Below, in pieces: positions 1-9,017 of a stretch of 64,000 nucleotides of DNA. Numbering within the stretch: position 1 is the stretch's first letter; every line of letters starts with the position of its first letter. The notes beneath the pieces are model-generated. The model was not told the DNA's origin. It worked only from the letters and a program-made list of their open reading frames with translations, and did no database searches. The stretch spans positions 62,001 to 126,000 of the forward strand of contig NZ_BAAAFW010000050.1 of assembly GCF_039523735.1 (NCBI RefSeq), written 5' to 3'. The translations under genes and the position numbers were made by a program. The stretch comes from Tatumella punctata (GTDB lineage Bacteria > Pseudomonadota > Gammaproteobacteria > Enterobacterales > Enterobacteriaceae).

Positions 1-744
1 GTAACCGTTAGCTGCCAGCGCACAGCCGCCGCAAAAACCCAGCCAGCCGAGCATCAGCAGAGAGCCGCCGGTCATCGTCATTGTCATATTGTGGGGAATC
101 AGTGCGGATGTCCGAAATTGCTGACGACGGCCAATCATGATTGCAGCCGTCAGGGCGGCTACCCCGGAATTAATATGTACAACATCGCCCCCGGCAAAAT
201 CCTGTACCGACAATGCAGCGATCCAGCCGCCGCCCCAGGCCATATGTGCCAGCGGGATATAGTTAATAGTGGCCCACAGAGCAATAAAAACCAGCATCGA
301 AGAGAAGCGTATCCGTTCAGCAAATGCGCCGGTAATTAGCGCCGGAGTGATGGCAGCAAAAGTCAGCATAAAGAAGACATAAACATATTCCGGTACGGTA
401 CCGGTGAGGGAATCTGTAGTGATATTCCGCAGAAAAACTTTCTGACCACTGCCAATTACAGGGTTTAGTGAGTGACCATCGGTAAATGAAAAGCTGTAGC
501 CATACAAAACAAAAATAACGCCAGTCAGTGCCGTGACGCTAAATACTTGCGTTAATACGGATAATACATTTTTACTTTGTGCCATCCCGCCGTAAAACAG
601 GGCCAGTCCCGGTAATGTCATCAGCAATACCAGTGAGGCCGTGATAAACATAAACGCTGTATCACCACTGTTTAATACAGGTGCAGCGAATACCGGAAAA
701 CTGCACAGTAAAACCGGCAACGCCAGCAGCATTGTTTGTTTCAT
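1..744 (-). CDS. amtB: Ammonium/methylammonium channel AmtB, 3' end cut by window edge
   Basis: The first 248 codons of an Amt family channel read leftward and run off the window. The start ATG (742-744) begins MKQTMLL, a hydrophobic signal peptide ending near VFA-AP, as in enterobacterial AmtB precursors. Downstream are the family features GLALFYGGM, a HMAWGGGW stretch and a WLGFCGG segment corresponding to the WFGFN.GS region of E. coli AmtB. It is the last visible gene of the leftward gmaS-mgsABC unit, 65 bp behind mgsC. Amt proteins move ammonium and methylammonium, so the context points to methylamine uptake or recapture of ammonium. No glnK is visible on this side. Strong family call; substrate preference is inferred. 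Confidence 0.92.
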   Translation of the reverse strand, partial: MKQTMLLALPVLLCSFPVFAAPVLNSGDTAFMFITASLVLLMTLPGLALFYGGMAQSKNVLSVLTQVFSVTALTGVIFVLYGYSFSFTDGHSLNPVIGSGQKVFLRNITTDSLTGTVPEYVYVFFMLTFAAITPALITGAFAERIRFSSMLVFIALWATINYIPLAHMAWGGGWIAALSVQDFAGGDVVHINSGVAALTAAIMIGRRQQFRTSALIPHNMTMTMTGGSLLMLGWLGFCGGCALAANGY

Positions 745-769
745 GAGGTACCTCAGTAGTGACAGATTA

Positions 770-794
770 ACGGGCCTCTGTCACTGAGGCCCGT
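770..794 (-). terminator. Hairpin between mgsC and amtB
   Basis: Perfect 9-bp inverted repeat ACGGGCCTC / GAGGCCCGT with a 7-nt loop, followed on the minus strand by the weakly T-rich TTAATCTGT. It could reduce read-through from mgsC into amtB or act as an mRNA-stabilising hairpin. The U tract is poor, so efficiency is uncertain. Confidence 0.5.
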
Positions 795-808
795 AACAGG
801 AAGCGGGG

Positions 809-2134
809 TTATTTATATTGCTGGCCGGGGATCCAGTGTGTTCCGGCCAGAGGAACCCGTGCCATGGCTGCAGCCTCAACATTCAGCGCGACAAGGTCTT
901 CAGGTTCCAGGTTATGCAGGTGCGATTTACCGCAGGCTCTGGCGAGGGTTTGTGCCTCAAGAGTCAGCACCCGCAGGTAGTTAGCCAGTTTTTTTCCGGC
1001 AATGATCGGATCGAGTCTCTGGCTCAGTGTCGGATCCTGGGTGGTAATCCCTGCCGGATCTTTGCCCTCCTGGAAGTCATCATAAAAGCCGGCGGCAGAA
1101 CCGAGTTGCTGGTACTCTTCGGCATAACGCGGGTTATTATCACCGAGTGCAATCAATGCGGCCGTCCCAATAGCAACAGCATCGGCACCGAGGGCAATAG
1201 CTTTTGCAACATCGGCGCCATTACGGATCCCGCCCGAGATAATCAGCTGCACTTCACGATGCATCCCCAGTTCCTGTAATGCCTGTACTGCCTGAGGTAT
1301 CGCAGCCATCGTAGGAATACCTACATGCTCAATAAACACATCCTGGGTTGCTGCAGTCCCCCCTTGCATACCGTCCACGACTACAACGTCTGCGCCGGCC
1401 TGAACTGCCAGCTTGACATCATAGTAGGTACGTGTTGCGCCGACTTTGACATAAATGGGTACCTGCCAGTCAGTAATTTCCCGCAGTTCGGCAATTTTGA
1501 TTGCCAGGTCATCCGGGCCGGTCCAGTCCGGGTGGCGGCAGGCACTACGCTGGTCAATGCCTTGCGGCAGACAACGCATTTTTGCCACACGTTCTGATAT
1601 TTTCTGTCCCAGCAACATCCCGCCGCCGCCCGGTTTTGCACCCTGACCCAAAACAACTTCAATCGCATCGGCTTTACGCAGATCATCAGGGTTCATGCCA
1701 TAACGTGACGGAAGGTACTGATATACCAGTTTACTGGACTGACCACGCTCTTCTGCTGTCATACCACCGTCTCCGGTGGTGGTTGAAGTACCTACCGCTG
1801 AAGCGCCACGGCCCAGCGCTTCTTTAGCCTGCGCTGACAGAGCACCGAAGCTCATGCCTGCGATAGTTACCGGGGTGCTGATCACCAGCGGTTTTTTAGC
1901 ATAACGGCTTCCCAGTACGACTTCGGTACTGCATTTTTCGCGATAACCTTCCAGGGGATAGCGGGACATACTGGCCCCGAGGAATAGCAAGTCATCGAAG
2001 TGCGGGACCTTGCGTTTGGCCCCCCAGCCGCGAATATCATAAATTCCGGTTTCTGCGGCCCGCTGAATTTCTGCAATGACGGTACGGTTATAGGTGGCGG
2101 ATTCGCGTAACGCCGGATTATATTTATCAGTCAT
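809..2134 (-). CDS. mgsC: N-methylglutamate synthase subunit C (FMN-binding glutamate synthase-like)
   Basis: 441-aa protein of the GltB central/FMN-domain family (GlxD/MgsC type). It has a TIM-barrel with the conserved GQGAKPGGGGMLLGQKI loop, ISGGIRNGADVAKAIALGAD phosphate-binding region and AIGTAALIALG. With subunits A and B it is expected to convert gamma-glutamylmethylamide or methylamine plus glutamate into N-methylglutamate. Unlike full-length GltB, the domains sit on three separate genes (mgsA, mgsB, mgsC), as in rhizobial glxBCD and methylotroph mgsABC. The gene lies 14 bp behind mgsB. It could be annotated simply as glutamate synthase large-subunit-like; the gmaS and mgdABCD neighbours support MgsC. 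Confidence 0.88.
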   Translation of the reverse strand: MTDKYNPALRESATYNRTVIAEIQRAAETGIYDIRGWGAKRKVPHFDDLLFLGASMSRYPLEGYREKCSTEVVLGSRYAKKPLVISTPVTIAGMSFGALSAQAKEALGRGASAVGTSTTTGDGGMTAEERGQSSKLVYQYLPSRYGMNPDDLRKADAIEVVLGQGAKPGGGGMLLGQKISERVAKMRCLPQGIDQRSACRHPDWTGPDDLAIKIAELREITDWQVPIYVKVGATRTYYDVKLAVQAGADVVVVDGMQGGTAATQDVFIEHVGIPTMAAIPQAVQALQELGMHREVQLIISGGIRNGADVAKAIALGADAVAIGTAALIALGDNNPRYAEEYQQLGSAAGFYDDFQEGKDPAGITTQDPTLSQRLDPIIAGKKLANYLRVLTLEAQTLARACGKSHLHNLEPEDLVALNVEAAAMARVPLAGTHWIPGQQYK

Positions 2135-2148
2135 ATTATGTTCCTTTA

Positions 2149-2829
2149 TTAGTACGCGGACGCGTTATCCACTTTAAAATTGTAGAGTTGCCGTGCTGAT
2201 CCATAGCGGGTGAATAGCGTGGGTGATTCATCAAACCCTGCCTGTTGTAATAACAGCCCCAGCTCTTCAATATGTTCCGGCCGCATCTCTTTCTGTACAC
2301 AATCAGCGCCCAGAGACGCGACTTTTCCTTTTACATAAATACGGGCTTCATACAGGGAATCCCCCAGAGCTTCTCCCGCATCACCACACACGACCAGGCA
2401 TCCTGCCTGGGCCATAAATGCACTCATTGGACCAATATTACCTTTAACGACAATATCGATACCTTTCATGGAAATACCACATCGTGCAGCCGCATTTCCT
2501 TCAATAATCAGCAGACCGCCATTGCCGGTAGCTCCCGCCGATTGGGAAGCATCTCCTTTCACCCGGACAGTACCTGACATGATGTTTTCTGCGAGTCCGA
2601 CACCGGCATTACCATTAATTGTGACGGATGCTTGCTGATTCATCCCGGCACAGTAATAACCGGCATGACCATCGATATTAATACTGACATCAGCATTTAC
2701 GCCGCAGGCGATATTGTGCGCACCATCGGGGTTAATGACCTGCCACTGTTTGGTTTCTGCTGTGCAGTCTGCATCATGCAGAGCCTGATTGAGTTCACGT
2801 ACACCCTGAGTTAAATCGTAAGTTTTCAT
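2149..2829 (-). CDS. mgsB: N-methylglutamate synthase subunit B (GXGXG beta-helix domain)
   Basis: 226-aa protein made almost wholly of the glutamate synthase C-terminal GXGXG right-handed beta-helix. The glycine-rich repeats are visible as NIDGHAGYYCAGM, TINGNAGVGLAENIMSG, VKGDASQSAGATGNGG and IEGNAAARCGISMKG. In GltB this domain is structural and passes conformational signals between the amidotransferase and FMN domains; here it is a separate subunit (GlxC/MgsB type). It starts 2 bp after the mgsA stop and ends 14 bp before mgsC, indicating coupled translation. Confidence 0.88.
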   Translation of the reverse strand: MKTYDLTQGVRELNQALHDADCTAETKQWQVINPDGAHNIACGVNADVSINIDGHAGYYCAGMNQQASVTINGNAGVGLAENIMSGTVRVKGDASQSAGATGNGGLLIIEGNAAARCGISMKGIDIVVKGNIGPMSAFMAQAGCLVVCGDAGEALGDSLYEARIYVKGKVASLGADCVQKEMRPEHIEELGLLLQQAGFDESPTLFTRYGSARQLYNFKVDNASAY

Positions 2830-2831
2830 TG

Positions 2832-3752
2832 TTATACCGCTCCTTCAGACTGTGTCACGCCACGTTCCCATACATACAGTTTTGCCGGTTCAGGTTCCCA
2901 GACTCTGGCATCTTTAATTCCCGGCAGGTTGGCCAGTGCACGGTACTCTGATGCCATTGCCACATAATCATCTGTTTCGGCAATCACGGCCGGCTTGCAG
3001 GCGATCGGATCACGCAGTACTGCAAATCCGTCACGGGTACCAATAGTGAATGTGAAAAAGCCATCAAGATCTTTCAGGGCATGTTCAAGGGAGGTTTTCA
3101 GTGAATCACCTTGTGATAAGCGCCATGCTAAATAACCGGCAGCAACTTCAGAATCGTTCTCAGTTTTGAAGTGGATCCCTTCACGTTTCAGTTTTTCTCG
3201 TAACCGGTTATGGTTGGAAAGTGAGCCGTTATGCACCAGACAGAGATCCATCCCGGTAGAAAAAGGATGACTGCCTTCAATGGTTACGGCACTTTCAGTC
3301 GCAAGTCGGGTATGACCGATAGCATGGCTGCCTTTCATCTGTTCCAGAGAATATTTATCAGCAACTTCGGCAGGTAAACCGACGCCTTTCAGTATTTCGA
3401 TACTGTGTCCGGCGCTAAGTACGTCTGCTTCCGGTGCATGCAGTGCCAGCCAGGATAATGCCTGTGATTCGCTGGCCGGTAATTTAAAGACAGCAACACT
3501 GTTATTACGGAACCAGCCATCCAGTGCCCCAAACTCGGTTGCCAGACGATCAGCCAGGCTGTTCCAGTCAAAGTCCGGATTATCAGAACGCAGGGTCAGT
3601 TTTATGCCACCGTCATATTCATCACCGTAGATGGCAAACCCTGCACTATCACAGCCACGTTCAGTCATCGAAATCAGCATCGGACGAAAGAGTTTGCCGA
3701 GCTGTTGTTCGAGGGAAGCATTTTTAAAGTAGAGACCGACAATTCCACACAT
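2832..3752 (-). CDS. mgsA: N-methylglutamate synthase subunit A (class II glutamine amidotransferase)
   Basis: 306-aa Ntn-type amidotransferase. It begins MCGIVGLY, so Cys2 becomes the N-terminal nucleophile after Met removal. Other class II landmarks are RGCDSAGFA, the GHTRLATES segment and SHPFSTGMDLCLVHNGSLSNH. In the NMG pathway this subunit works on gamma-glutamylmethylamide and passes the methylamine to the FMN subunit. An AAAGGA-type ribosome site precedes the start. It follows gmaS by 29 bp. A GlxB-type glutamine amidotransferase is the alternative family name. Confidence 0.88.
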   Translation of the reverse strand: MCGIVGLYFKNASLEQQLGKLFRPMLISMTERGCDSAGFAIYGDEYDGGIKLTLRSDNPDFDWNSLADRLATEFGALDGWFRNNSVAVFKLPASESQALSWLALHAPEADVLSAGHSIEILKGVGLPAEVADKYSLEQMKGSHAIGHTRLATESAVTIEGSHPFSTGMDLCLVHNGSLSNHNRLREKLKREGIHFKTENDSEVAAGYLAWRLSQGDSLKTSLEHALKDLDGFFTFTIGTRDGFAVLRDPIACKPAVIAETDDYVAMASEYRALANLPGIKDARVWEPEPAKLYVWERGVTQSEGAV

Positions 3753-3781
3753 AGGATTTCCTTTACTTTTCGGCGTTACAA

Positions 3782-5116
3782 TTAAAAGAATTCAAGGTAG
3801 CGGCGTGTTTCCCACTCGCTAACATGACGGTGATACTCGTGCCATTCCTGGCGTTTGACCTTGATAAATTCATCGACAATTTCCGGCCCCATGCTTTCCC
3901 GAAGGATTTCATCGCGCTCCAGTTCATCGAGAGCTTCTTTCAGATTCTGCGGCAGCAGTTCAATCCCTTCACGCCGGCACTCCTGCGGAGTGAAAGCATA
4001 AAGATTTCCACTCTGGCCTTTACCCGGATCGAGTTGACGAGCCACGCCATCCAGTCCGGCTGCAATGATCGCCGCATGCACTAAATAAGGATTTGCTCCC
4101 GTATCTGGCAACCGTAATTCAAGGCGGCCATGAGGAATGCGTATCATGGCGGAGCGATTATTATCGCCATAGGTAATAAATACCGGTGCCCAGGTAGCAC
4201 CGGTTGCCGATCCTCCGCCGGTTAAACGTTTGTAGGAGTTAACGGTAGGGGCGGCAAAAGCGCACAGGGCTTTTGCGTGATGTAGCATACCGGCCATAAA
4301 GTGATAGGCCATTTTTGATAAACCCAGTCCGCGGGGATCGTTCGGGTCATAAAAAATATTATTTCCCTGATGGTCAGACATCGACAGATGGAAGTGCATC
4401 CCGTTACCCGGTCGATCCGCGAAAGGTTTTGGCATAAAAGAACAGAGTAAATTTTGCGCATAAGCAATTTCAGCGGCAGCCATACGGACAAAGGTGAAAC
4501 GGTCTGCCGAGGTTAATGCATCGCTGTAGGTATAATTTATTTCGAACTGCCCATTGGCGTCTTCATGGTCAATCTGATAGACATCGAATCCGGCCCCCTG
4601 TAATGACTCGGTCAGCTTCTCCAGAAACGGTCTGACCCTGGACAGTCCTTTATAGTCGTAGCAGGGTTTCGCCAGCGTATCGCTATTGTCAGCAGGTAAA
4701 ATTTCGCCGTTTTCCCCCCGCCTGAACAGAGAGAATTCCGGTTCCAGGCCGCTGTTCAGTACCCAGCCTTTTTCCTGTAATCGTGCCACCTGTTTCAGAA
4801 GAACCACACGGCTATCACAATTGTGTGGCTGATTATTCACATAACCATTGCAGACAATACGGGCGTAGCCCGGCTGCCAGGGCACCAGAGATAATGTCGT
4901 CAGATCACCCCGCGCACTAAAGTCAGGTCCGTTAGGCTGCATCCCCATTCCTGATATTGCGAATCCGGCAAAACCGGCCCCTTTTTCGACCACATCCATC
5001 AGGCATTTTGCGGGTACAGATTTCGTTTTTGCCGCACCATGAATATCAACAAACTGAGCGAGGAGGTATCGCACATTATTGTCCTGTAAAAACTGCATAG
5101 CTTGTTCAGGTGACAT
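3782..5116 (-). CDS. gmaS: Gamma-glutamylmethylamide synthetase (GlnT/GmaS-type glutamine synthetase)
   Basis: 444-aa glutamine synthetase homologue of the GlnT/GmaS group. It has a beta-grasp N-domain (DIHGAAKTKSVP), the catalytic E-P-E-F-S-L-F loop, the GNGMHFHLSMSD ATP/glutamate segment, and RIPHGRLELRLPDTGANPYL near the C-terminus. The adenylylation-loop tyrosine of GlnA is not evident. GmaS ligates methylamine to glutamate with ATP, the first NMG-pathway step. It is first in the leftward unit, with AGAGG five bases before the ATG, facing purU across 541 bp. Family membership is certain; methylamine rather than ammonia as substrate is inferred from the mgs/mgd neighbours. Confidence 0.85.
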   Translation of the reverse strand: MSPEQAMQFLQDNNVRYLLAQFVDIHGAAKTKSVPAKCLMDVVEKGAGFAGFAISGMGMQPNGPDFSARGDLTTLSLVPWQPGYARIVCNGYVNNQPHNCDSRVVLLKQVARLQEKGWVLNSGLEPEFSLFRRGENGEILPADNSDTLAKPCYDYKGLSRVRPFLEKLTESLQGAGFDVYQIDHEDANGQFEINYTYSDALTSADRFTFVRMAAAEIAYAQNLLCSFMPKPFADRPGNGMHFHLSMSDHQGNNIFYDPNDPRGLGLSKMAYHFMAGMLHHAKALCAFAAPTVNSYKRLTGGGSATGATWAPVFITYGDNNRSAMIRIPHGRLELRLPDTGANPYLVHAAIIAAGLDGVARQLDPGKGQSGNLYAFTPQECRREGIELLPQNLKEALDELERDEILRESMGPEIVDEFIKVKRQEWHEYHRHVSEWETRRYLEFF

Positions 5117-5657
5117 AACTACCTCTTAAAACGATGACATTGGGCACGTCTCTGGGATACGTGGGCCAGGATGCATTCCCGGCAGGAATATTTTTTCACT
5201 GACAGGAAAATGCAGAAGCTGTGCCAAAACCGGTGATACAGGGAGTATTTTTTATAACATATTGATTTTTTGTTATTTGTTTTGGTATTTCTTATTCCAG
5301 GCTCGCCTGATCGGCGTATAACTGATGATTATTTTAAAATTCTATTAGCAGTGATGAATTGCGGAGTAATCTGTTTCACCAAAATGGTGACTTATTTCAG
5401 GGCACTTTTTTTCATACAGTGAAGTTATTTTCACTAATAAAAGTTCAGCGGATAAGTATTTATATATGAAAAGCGATTTTCATATTTGAATAATGAATTT
5501 CTTTAAAAATTAAATGGACTGTTTTTAAAAACTTACTGGACAAGGATGATGATATGAATTAAATCTGTTACATAAGAATCTGCGAGTGACTATTGTTTGA
5601 TCATGGTTCTTTTTTTATTTATATATAAAGCTAACCTTTCATATAATCGGAGTTACT
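5117..5657. promoter_or_regulatory. Divergent promoter region between gmaS and purU with inverted repeats
   Basis: 541-bp AT-rich region with no convincing ORF, which must carry promoters for both NMG units. Three inverted repeats lie in its middle: TCACCA-AAA-TGGTGA at 5376-5390, AGTGAA-N6-TTCACT at 5418-5435, and a perfect ATATGAAAA-GCGA-TTTTCATAT at 5464-5485. Two of the three share a TGAA/TTCA core. They are plausible operators for the IclR or XRE-cupin regulator encoded downstream of mgdD. The purU ribosome site CGGAG lies just before 5658. Confidence 0.6.
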
Positions 5658-6521
5658 ATGTCTTCGACAGTCAGTGATTTTATCATTACCGCAACCTGTC
5701 CGGCTAACTCGGGAATTATTTCAGCCGTTACCGGTTTCCTGAGTGAAAGTAAATGTTATATCAGTGAGTTATCTCAGTTTGATGACGAGCATCTCGGCCA
5801 TCTTTTTTTACGTGCCCGTTTCCGTTTTGATAATGATGTCAGTGCCGATATTGAAAGTATTAAACCTGGTTTTTCTGTTGTAGCAGAAAAACTGAATATG
5901 AAATGGGATATTTTTGATACGGCGAAACCAATGCGGGTCGTATTAATGGTCAGTAAGTTTGACCACTGCCTGACAGATCTTCTCTACCGGAGAAATAAAG
6001 GTGAGCTAAACATAAATATTACCGCGATAGTTTCAAATCATCTTGATTTACGTCCAATGGCTGAACGTGAAGGGATCCGTTTTGTTTATCTTCCTGTAAA
6101 CAAAGAAAATAAACCACAACAGGAAGCTGAGCTATTAAATATCGTTGAGGAAACGCAGACTGAACTGGTTGTTCTTGCCCGTTATATGCAAATTCTCAGT
6201 GATAGTTTATGCAAAAAACTGGCCGGTAAGGCGATAAATATCCATCATTCATTTCTGCCGGGTTTTAAAGGGGCTTCACCTTATCACCAGGCCTATCAGC
6301 GTGGGGTAAAACTGATTGGTGCAACGGCGCATTATGTCACTTCAGACCTTGATGAAGGGCCGATTATTGATCAGGAAGTGCAGCGGGTAGATCACACCTA
6401 CCGGCCAAATGATCTGGTGGTCGCAGGCCGAAATACCGAGACAATTGCTCTTGCCCGTGCGGTGAAATATCACACTGAACATCGCATTTTCCTTGATGAA
6501 AATAAAACGGTGATTTTCTGA
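5658..6521 (+). CDS. purU: Formyltetrahydrofolate deformylase
   Basis: 287-aa PurU. The N-terminal ACT domain (about residues 8-85, TCPANSGIISAVTGFL) is followed by the formyltransferase fold (about 90-285) with INIHHSFLPGFKG, GATAHYVTSDLDEGPII and VDHTYRP, carrying the Asn/His/Asp catalytic residues of the family. It hydrolyses 10-formyl-THF to formate and THF. In NMG clusters purU disposes of the methyl carbon and regenerates THF. The stop overlaps the folD start by one base (TGATG). Enterobacteria normally carry a separate housekeeping purU, so this is probably a cluster-specific copy. Confidence 0.95.
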   Translation: MSSTVSDFIITATCPANSGIISAVTGFLSESKCYISELSQFDDEHLGHLFLRARFRFDNDVSADIESIKPGFSVVAEKLNMKWDIFDTAKPMRVVLMVSKFDHCLTDLLYRRNKGELNINITAIVSNHLDLRPMAEREGIRFVYLPVNKENKPQQEAELLNIVEETQTELVVLARYMQILSDSLCKKLAGKAINIHHSFLPGFKGASPYHQAYQRGVKLIGATAHYVTSDLDEGPIIDQEVQRVDHTYRPNDLVVAGRNTETIALARAVKYHTEHRIFLDENKTVIF

Positions 6522-7432
6522 TGTCGACTTTATTAAACTCTCAGGCTGTTGCTAAAAAAATTGATGGAAAAAAAAGTGCTGAATCCTTACTGGAGAATAC
6601 CCGCAGGGAGGTTGATGAGTTAAAAAAACGGGGAGTTTATCCGTGCCTTGCCGTTATTCTTGTCGGAGATGATGCTGCCAGTCAGATCTATGTCCGCAAT
6701 AAATTACGTATTGCAGAAAAGACCGGAATAAAGTCTGTCGAATTATGTTTTGACAGCCAGTTAACGGAGGCTGAATTACTGTCCACGATTGAGGGTCTGA
6801 ATAAAGACCTTCAGGTCCACGGTATTCTGGTACAGCTACCATTACCGAAAGGTATTAATGAAGCAGCGATTGTCCGCGCCATTTCACCGCTAAAAGATGT
6901 TGACGGTTTTCATCCGCAAAATGCCGGTGGATTGTTGCAGGGACAACGGGTGATAACGCCCTGTACCCCATTGGGCTGCTTATTACTATTACAGGAGTAT
7001 GGCGGTGATTTGACCGGAAAACATGCTGTGGTGGTCGGGCGTTCAAATATTGTCGGAAAACCTATGGCCAGCTTGTTACTGCACGCCCACTGTTCAGTGA
7101 CCACCTTACATTCCCGTAGCCAGAATGCGGCACAGCTTGCCCGCCAGGCGGATATTCTGATTGCTGCAGTCGGACAGCCACAGATGATAGAAGCCAGCTG
7201 GATCAAGCCAGGAGCATTGGTTATTGATGTGGGAATTAACCGTATTACCCTTGCTGATGGCAGTACCCGACTGATCGGCGATGTCGATTATGACAGCGTC
7301 AGCATGGTCGCCGGAGCGATCACTCCTGTACCTGGCGGCGTAGGCCCGATGACTATTGCCTGCCTGATGCAGAACACCGTGTTAGCCGCTGAATTACAAA
7401 CACAACAGGCAGTACTAAGCCAGCCTGGCTAA
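6521..7432 (+). CDS. folD: Methylene-THF dehydrogenase / methenyl-THF cyclohydrolase
   Basis: 303-aa FolD with the family signatures YVRNKLRIAEKTGI (catalytic Tyr and Lys), VQLPLPKGI, DVDGFHPQNAGGL, the NADP-binding VVGRSNIVGKPMASLL and the C-terminal PGGVGPMT. It oxidises 5,10-methylene-THF to 10-formyl-THF in two steps. The N-methylglutamate dehydrogenase downstream can deliver the methyl group as methylene-THF; FolD and PurU then carry it to formate. It overlaps purU by one base and is 14 bp from mgdA. A dedicated extra copy beside the housekeeping folD is likely. Confidence 0.95.
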   Translation: MSTLLNSQAVAKKIDGKKSAESLLENTRREVDELKKRGVYPCLAVILVGDDAASQIYVRNKLRIAEKTGIKSVELCFDSQLTEAELLSTIEGLNKDLQVHGILVQLPLPKGINEAAIVRAISPLKDVDGFHPQNAGGLLQGQRVITPCTPLGCLLLLQEYGGDLTGKHAVVVGRSNIVGKPMASLLLHAHCSVTTLHSRSQNAAQLARQADILIAAVGQPQMIEASWIKPGALVIDVGINRITLADGSTRLIGDVDYDSVSMVAGAITPVPGGVGPMTIACLMQNTVLAAELQTQQAVLSQPG

Positions 7433-7446
7433 GTAAGGAGTTCATT

Positions 7447-8688
7447 ATGCCATTCGCATTATTAAAGTACGGCTTGTCATCAGCTTATCCTGCTGAAGTC
7501 GATCTCCCGGCACCGAAGGATCTGAAACCACACTATGATGTGGTGATTATCGGCGGGGGAGGGCATGGTCTTGCTATTGCTTACTACCTGGCGAAGTATC
7601 ACGGTATTACTAATGTTGCGGTACTGGAAAAAGGCTATCTGGCGGGAGGCAATACCGCCCGTAATACAGCGGTTATTCGTTCTAATTACCTGACCTCTGA
7701 AGGCGTAAAATTTTACAGCGAGTCGGTCAGGCTGTTCCGTAACCTCTCTGGTGAGTTCGATTTCAATATTATGTATTCAGAAAGGGGACAACTGACTCTG
7801 GCGCATACCGACAGTACTGTGCGTGCGTTCCGTCAGCGGGCAGAGGTCAACAAACATTTTGGTGGCCGGACAGAGATGTTAGATCGCCAGCAGATTAAGG
7901 AACTGGTACCGACGTTAAATCTGGACCCTGCGAATTTACCGGTACTGGCGGGTCTATGGCATATCGACGGGGCAACTGCCCGCCACGATGCTGTTGCCTG
8001 GGGTTACGCGAAAGAGGCGGCAAAACGCGGGGTAGAAATTCATCAGATGACGAGTGCAGAAGATCTGGTGATTACAGACGGGCGTATTACGGCAGTCAAA
8101 ACTAACCGAGGCACCATCAGATGTGGTTGTGCGGTACAGGCGGTAGCGGGGCATAGTTCTCTGCTGGCAGCAAAAGCCGGTTTCCGGTTACCTGTGGTGT
8201 CATACCCCTTACAGGCGATGGTCACCCAGCCGGTAAAACCTTTCCTCGACCCGCTGGTCAGCTCTTCAGCATTACATTGCTATGTTCAGCAAACCAGCCG
8301 GGGGGAGGTGGTGTTTGGCGGAGGATCCGATCCTTATCCGTTGTACAGCACCCGATCTACCCTGGATCTCAAAGAAAGTCTGATCGCTCATGGTATTGAG
8401 ATGTTTCCGTTCCTTGCTAAAGCACGGCTTATGCGGCAATGGGCAGGGATCACTGATATGACTCCCGACTACAGTCCTATTATGGGGGAAAGCCCGGTAC
8501 AGAATTATTACCTTGATGCGGGATGGGGCACCTGGGGGTTCAAAGCAACGCCTATTTGCGGCAAAGCCATGGCTGAGATGATCGCCAGCGGCGGGAAAAC
8601 GCCGGCACTGATAGAGCCATTCCGGCTGGAGCGTTTCGCCAGGTTTACTCAGGTTAACGAAATGGGCGCCACTGCCGCCAGCCATTAA
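7447..8688 (+). CDS. mgdA: N-methylglutamate dehydrogenase subunit A (sarcosine oxidase beta-like)
   Basis: 413-aa FAD-dependent amine oxidoreductase of the SoxB family. The dinucleotide-binding fold is at about residues 31-60 (GGGGHG, then LEKGYLAGGNTARNT), followed by the family block AVIRSNYLTSEGVKFYSES and the C-terminal GWGTWGFKATPICGKAMAEMI. It is the amine-oxidising subunit of the heterotetramer that converts N-methylglutamate to glutamate with transfer of the methyl carbon to THF. A good ribosome site (AAGGAG) precedes the ATG. The family also includes sarcosine oxidase; the complete mgs/gmaS set next door favours MgdA. Confidence 0.87.
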   Translation: MPFALLKYGLSSAYPAEVDLPAPKDLKPHYDVVIIGGGGHGLAIAYYLAKYHGITNVAVLEKGYLAGGNTARNTAVIRSNYLTSEGVKFYSESVRLFRNLSGEFDFNIMYSERGQLTLAHTDSTVRAFRQRAEVNKHFGGRTEMLDRQQIKELVPTLNLDPANLPVLAGLWHIDGATARHDAVAWGYAKEAAKRGVEIHQMTSAEDLVITDGRITAVKTNRGTIRCGCAVQAVAGHSSLLAAKAGFRLPVVSYPLQAMVTQPVKPFLDPLVSSSALHCYVQQTSRGEVVFGGGSDPYPLYSTRSTLDLKESLIAHGIEMFPFLAKARLMRQWAGITDMTPDYSPIMGESPVQNYYLDAGWGTWGFKATPICGKAMAEMIASGGKTPALIEPFRLERFARFTQVNEMGATAASH

Positions 8689-8699
8689 AGGAGTGCAGG

Positions 8700-9017
8700 A
8701 TGAAAATTATGTTTTGCCCGCTGAATGGGCCGCGCAATATCAGTGAATTCGTCTATGGCGGTGAATTAAAGACCCTGCCAGAACAGTTAAGTTGCAGCGA
8801 TCGCCAGTGGGCTGATTATGTCTTTTATGAGGATAACAGCGCAGGTATCGTGACGGAGTGGTGGTTCCATGCTCCTTCCGGTTACTGGTTTTTGGCGCAA
8901 CGCAACACACTGACGGACGAGATTATCCGTACTTTCGATGCCAGTGAAATTTTCCCTAACCCGCACAGTAATGATCTGCCGGCCAGCATCCGGCAGGATC
9001 CGGAGGTGGTTGTATGA
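8700..9017 (+). CDS. mgdB: N-methylglutamate dehydrogenase subunit B (sarcosine oxidase delta-like)
   Basis: 105-aa SoxD-family small subunit. The N-terminal FCPLNGPRNISEFVYGGE is the form I associate with NMG dehydrogenases rather than sarcosine oxidases. Of the zinc ligands in SoxD (two N-terminal Cys, one His, one Cys), only Cys6 and the His in EWWFHAPSGYWF can be placed; the second Cys is Asn9 and the last is replaced. The zinc site is therefore probably absent. It starts 11 bp after mgdA and overlaps mgdC by 4 bp. Confidence 0.85.
   Translation: MKIMFCPLNGPRNISEFVYGGELKTLPEQLSCSDRQWADYVFYEDNSAGIVTEWWFHAPSGYWFLAQRNTLTDEIIRTFDASEIFPNPHSNDLPASIRQDPEVVV

Noticed and set aside
809..3752. Ordinary glutamate synthase
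   Set aside because: No full-length GltB or GltD; three separate domain-genes beside gmaS match the N-methylglutamate synthase layout.
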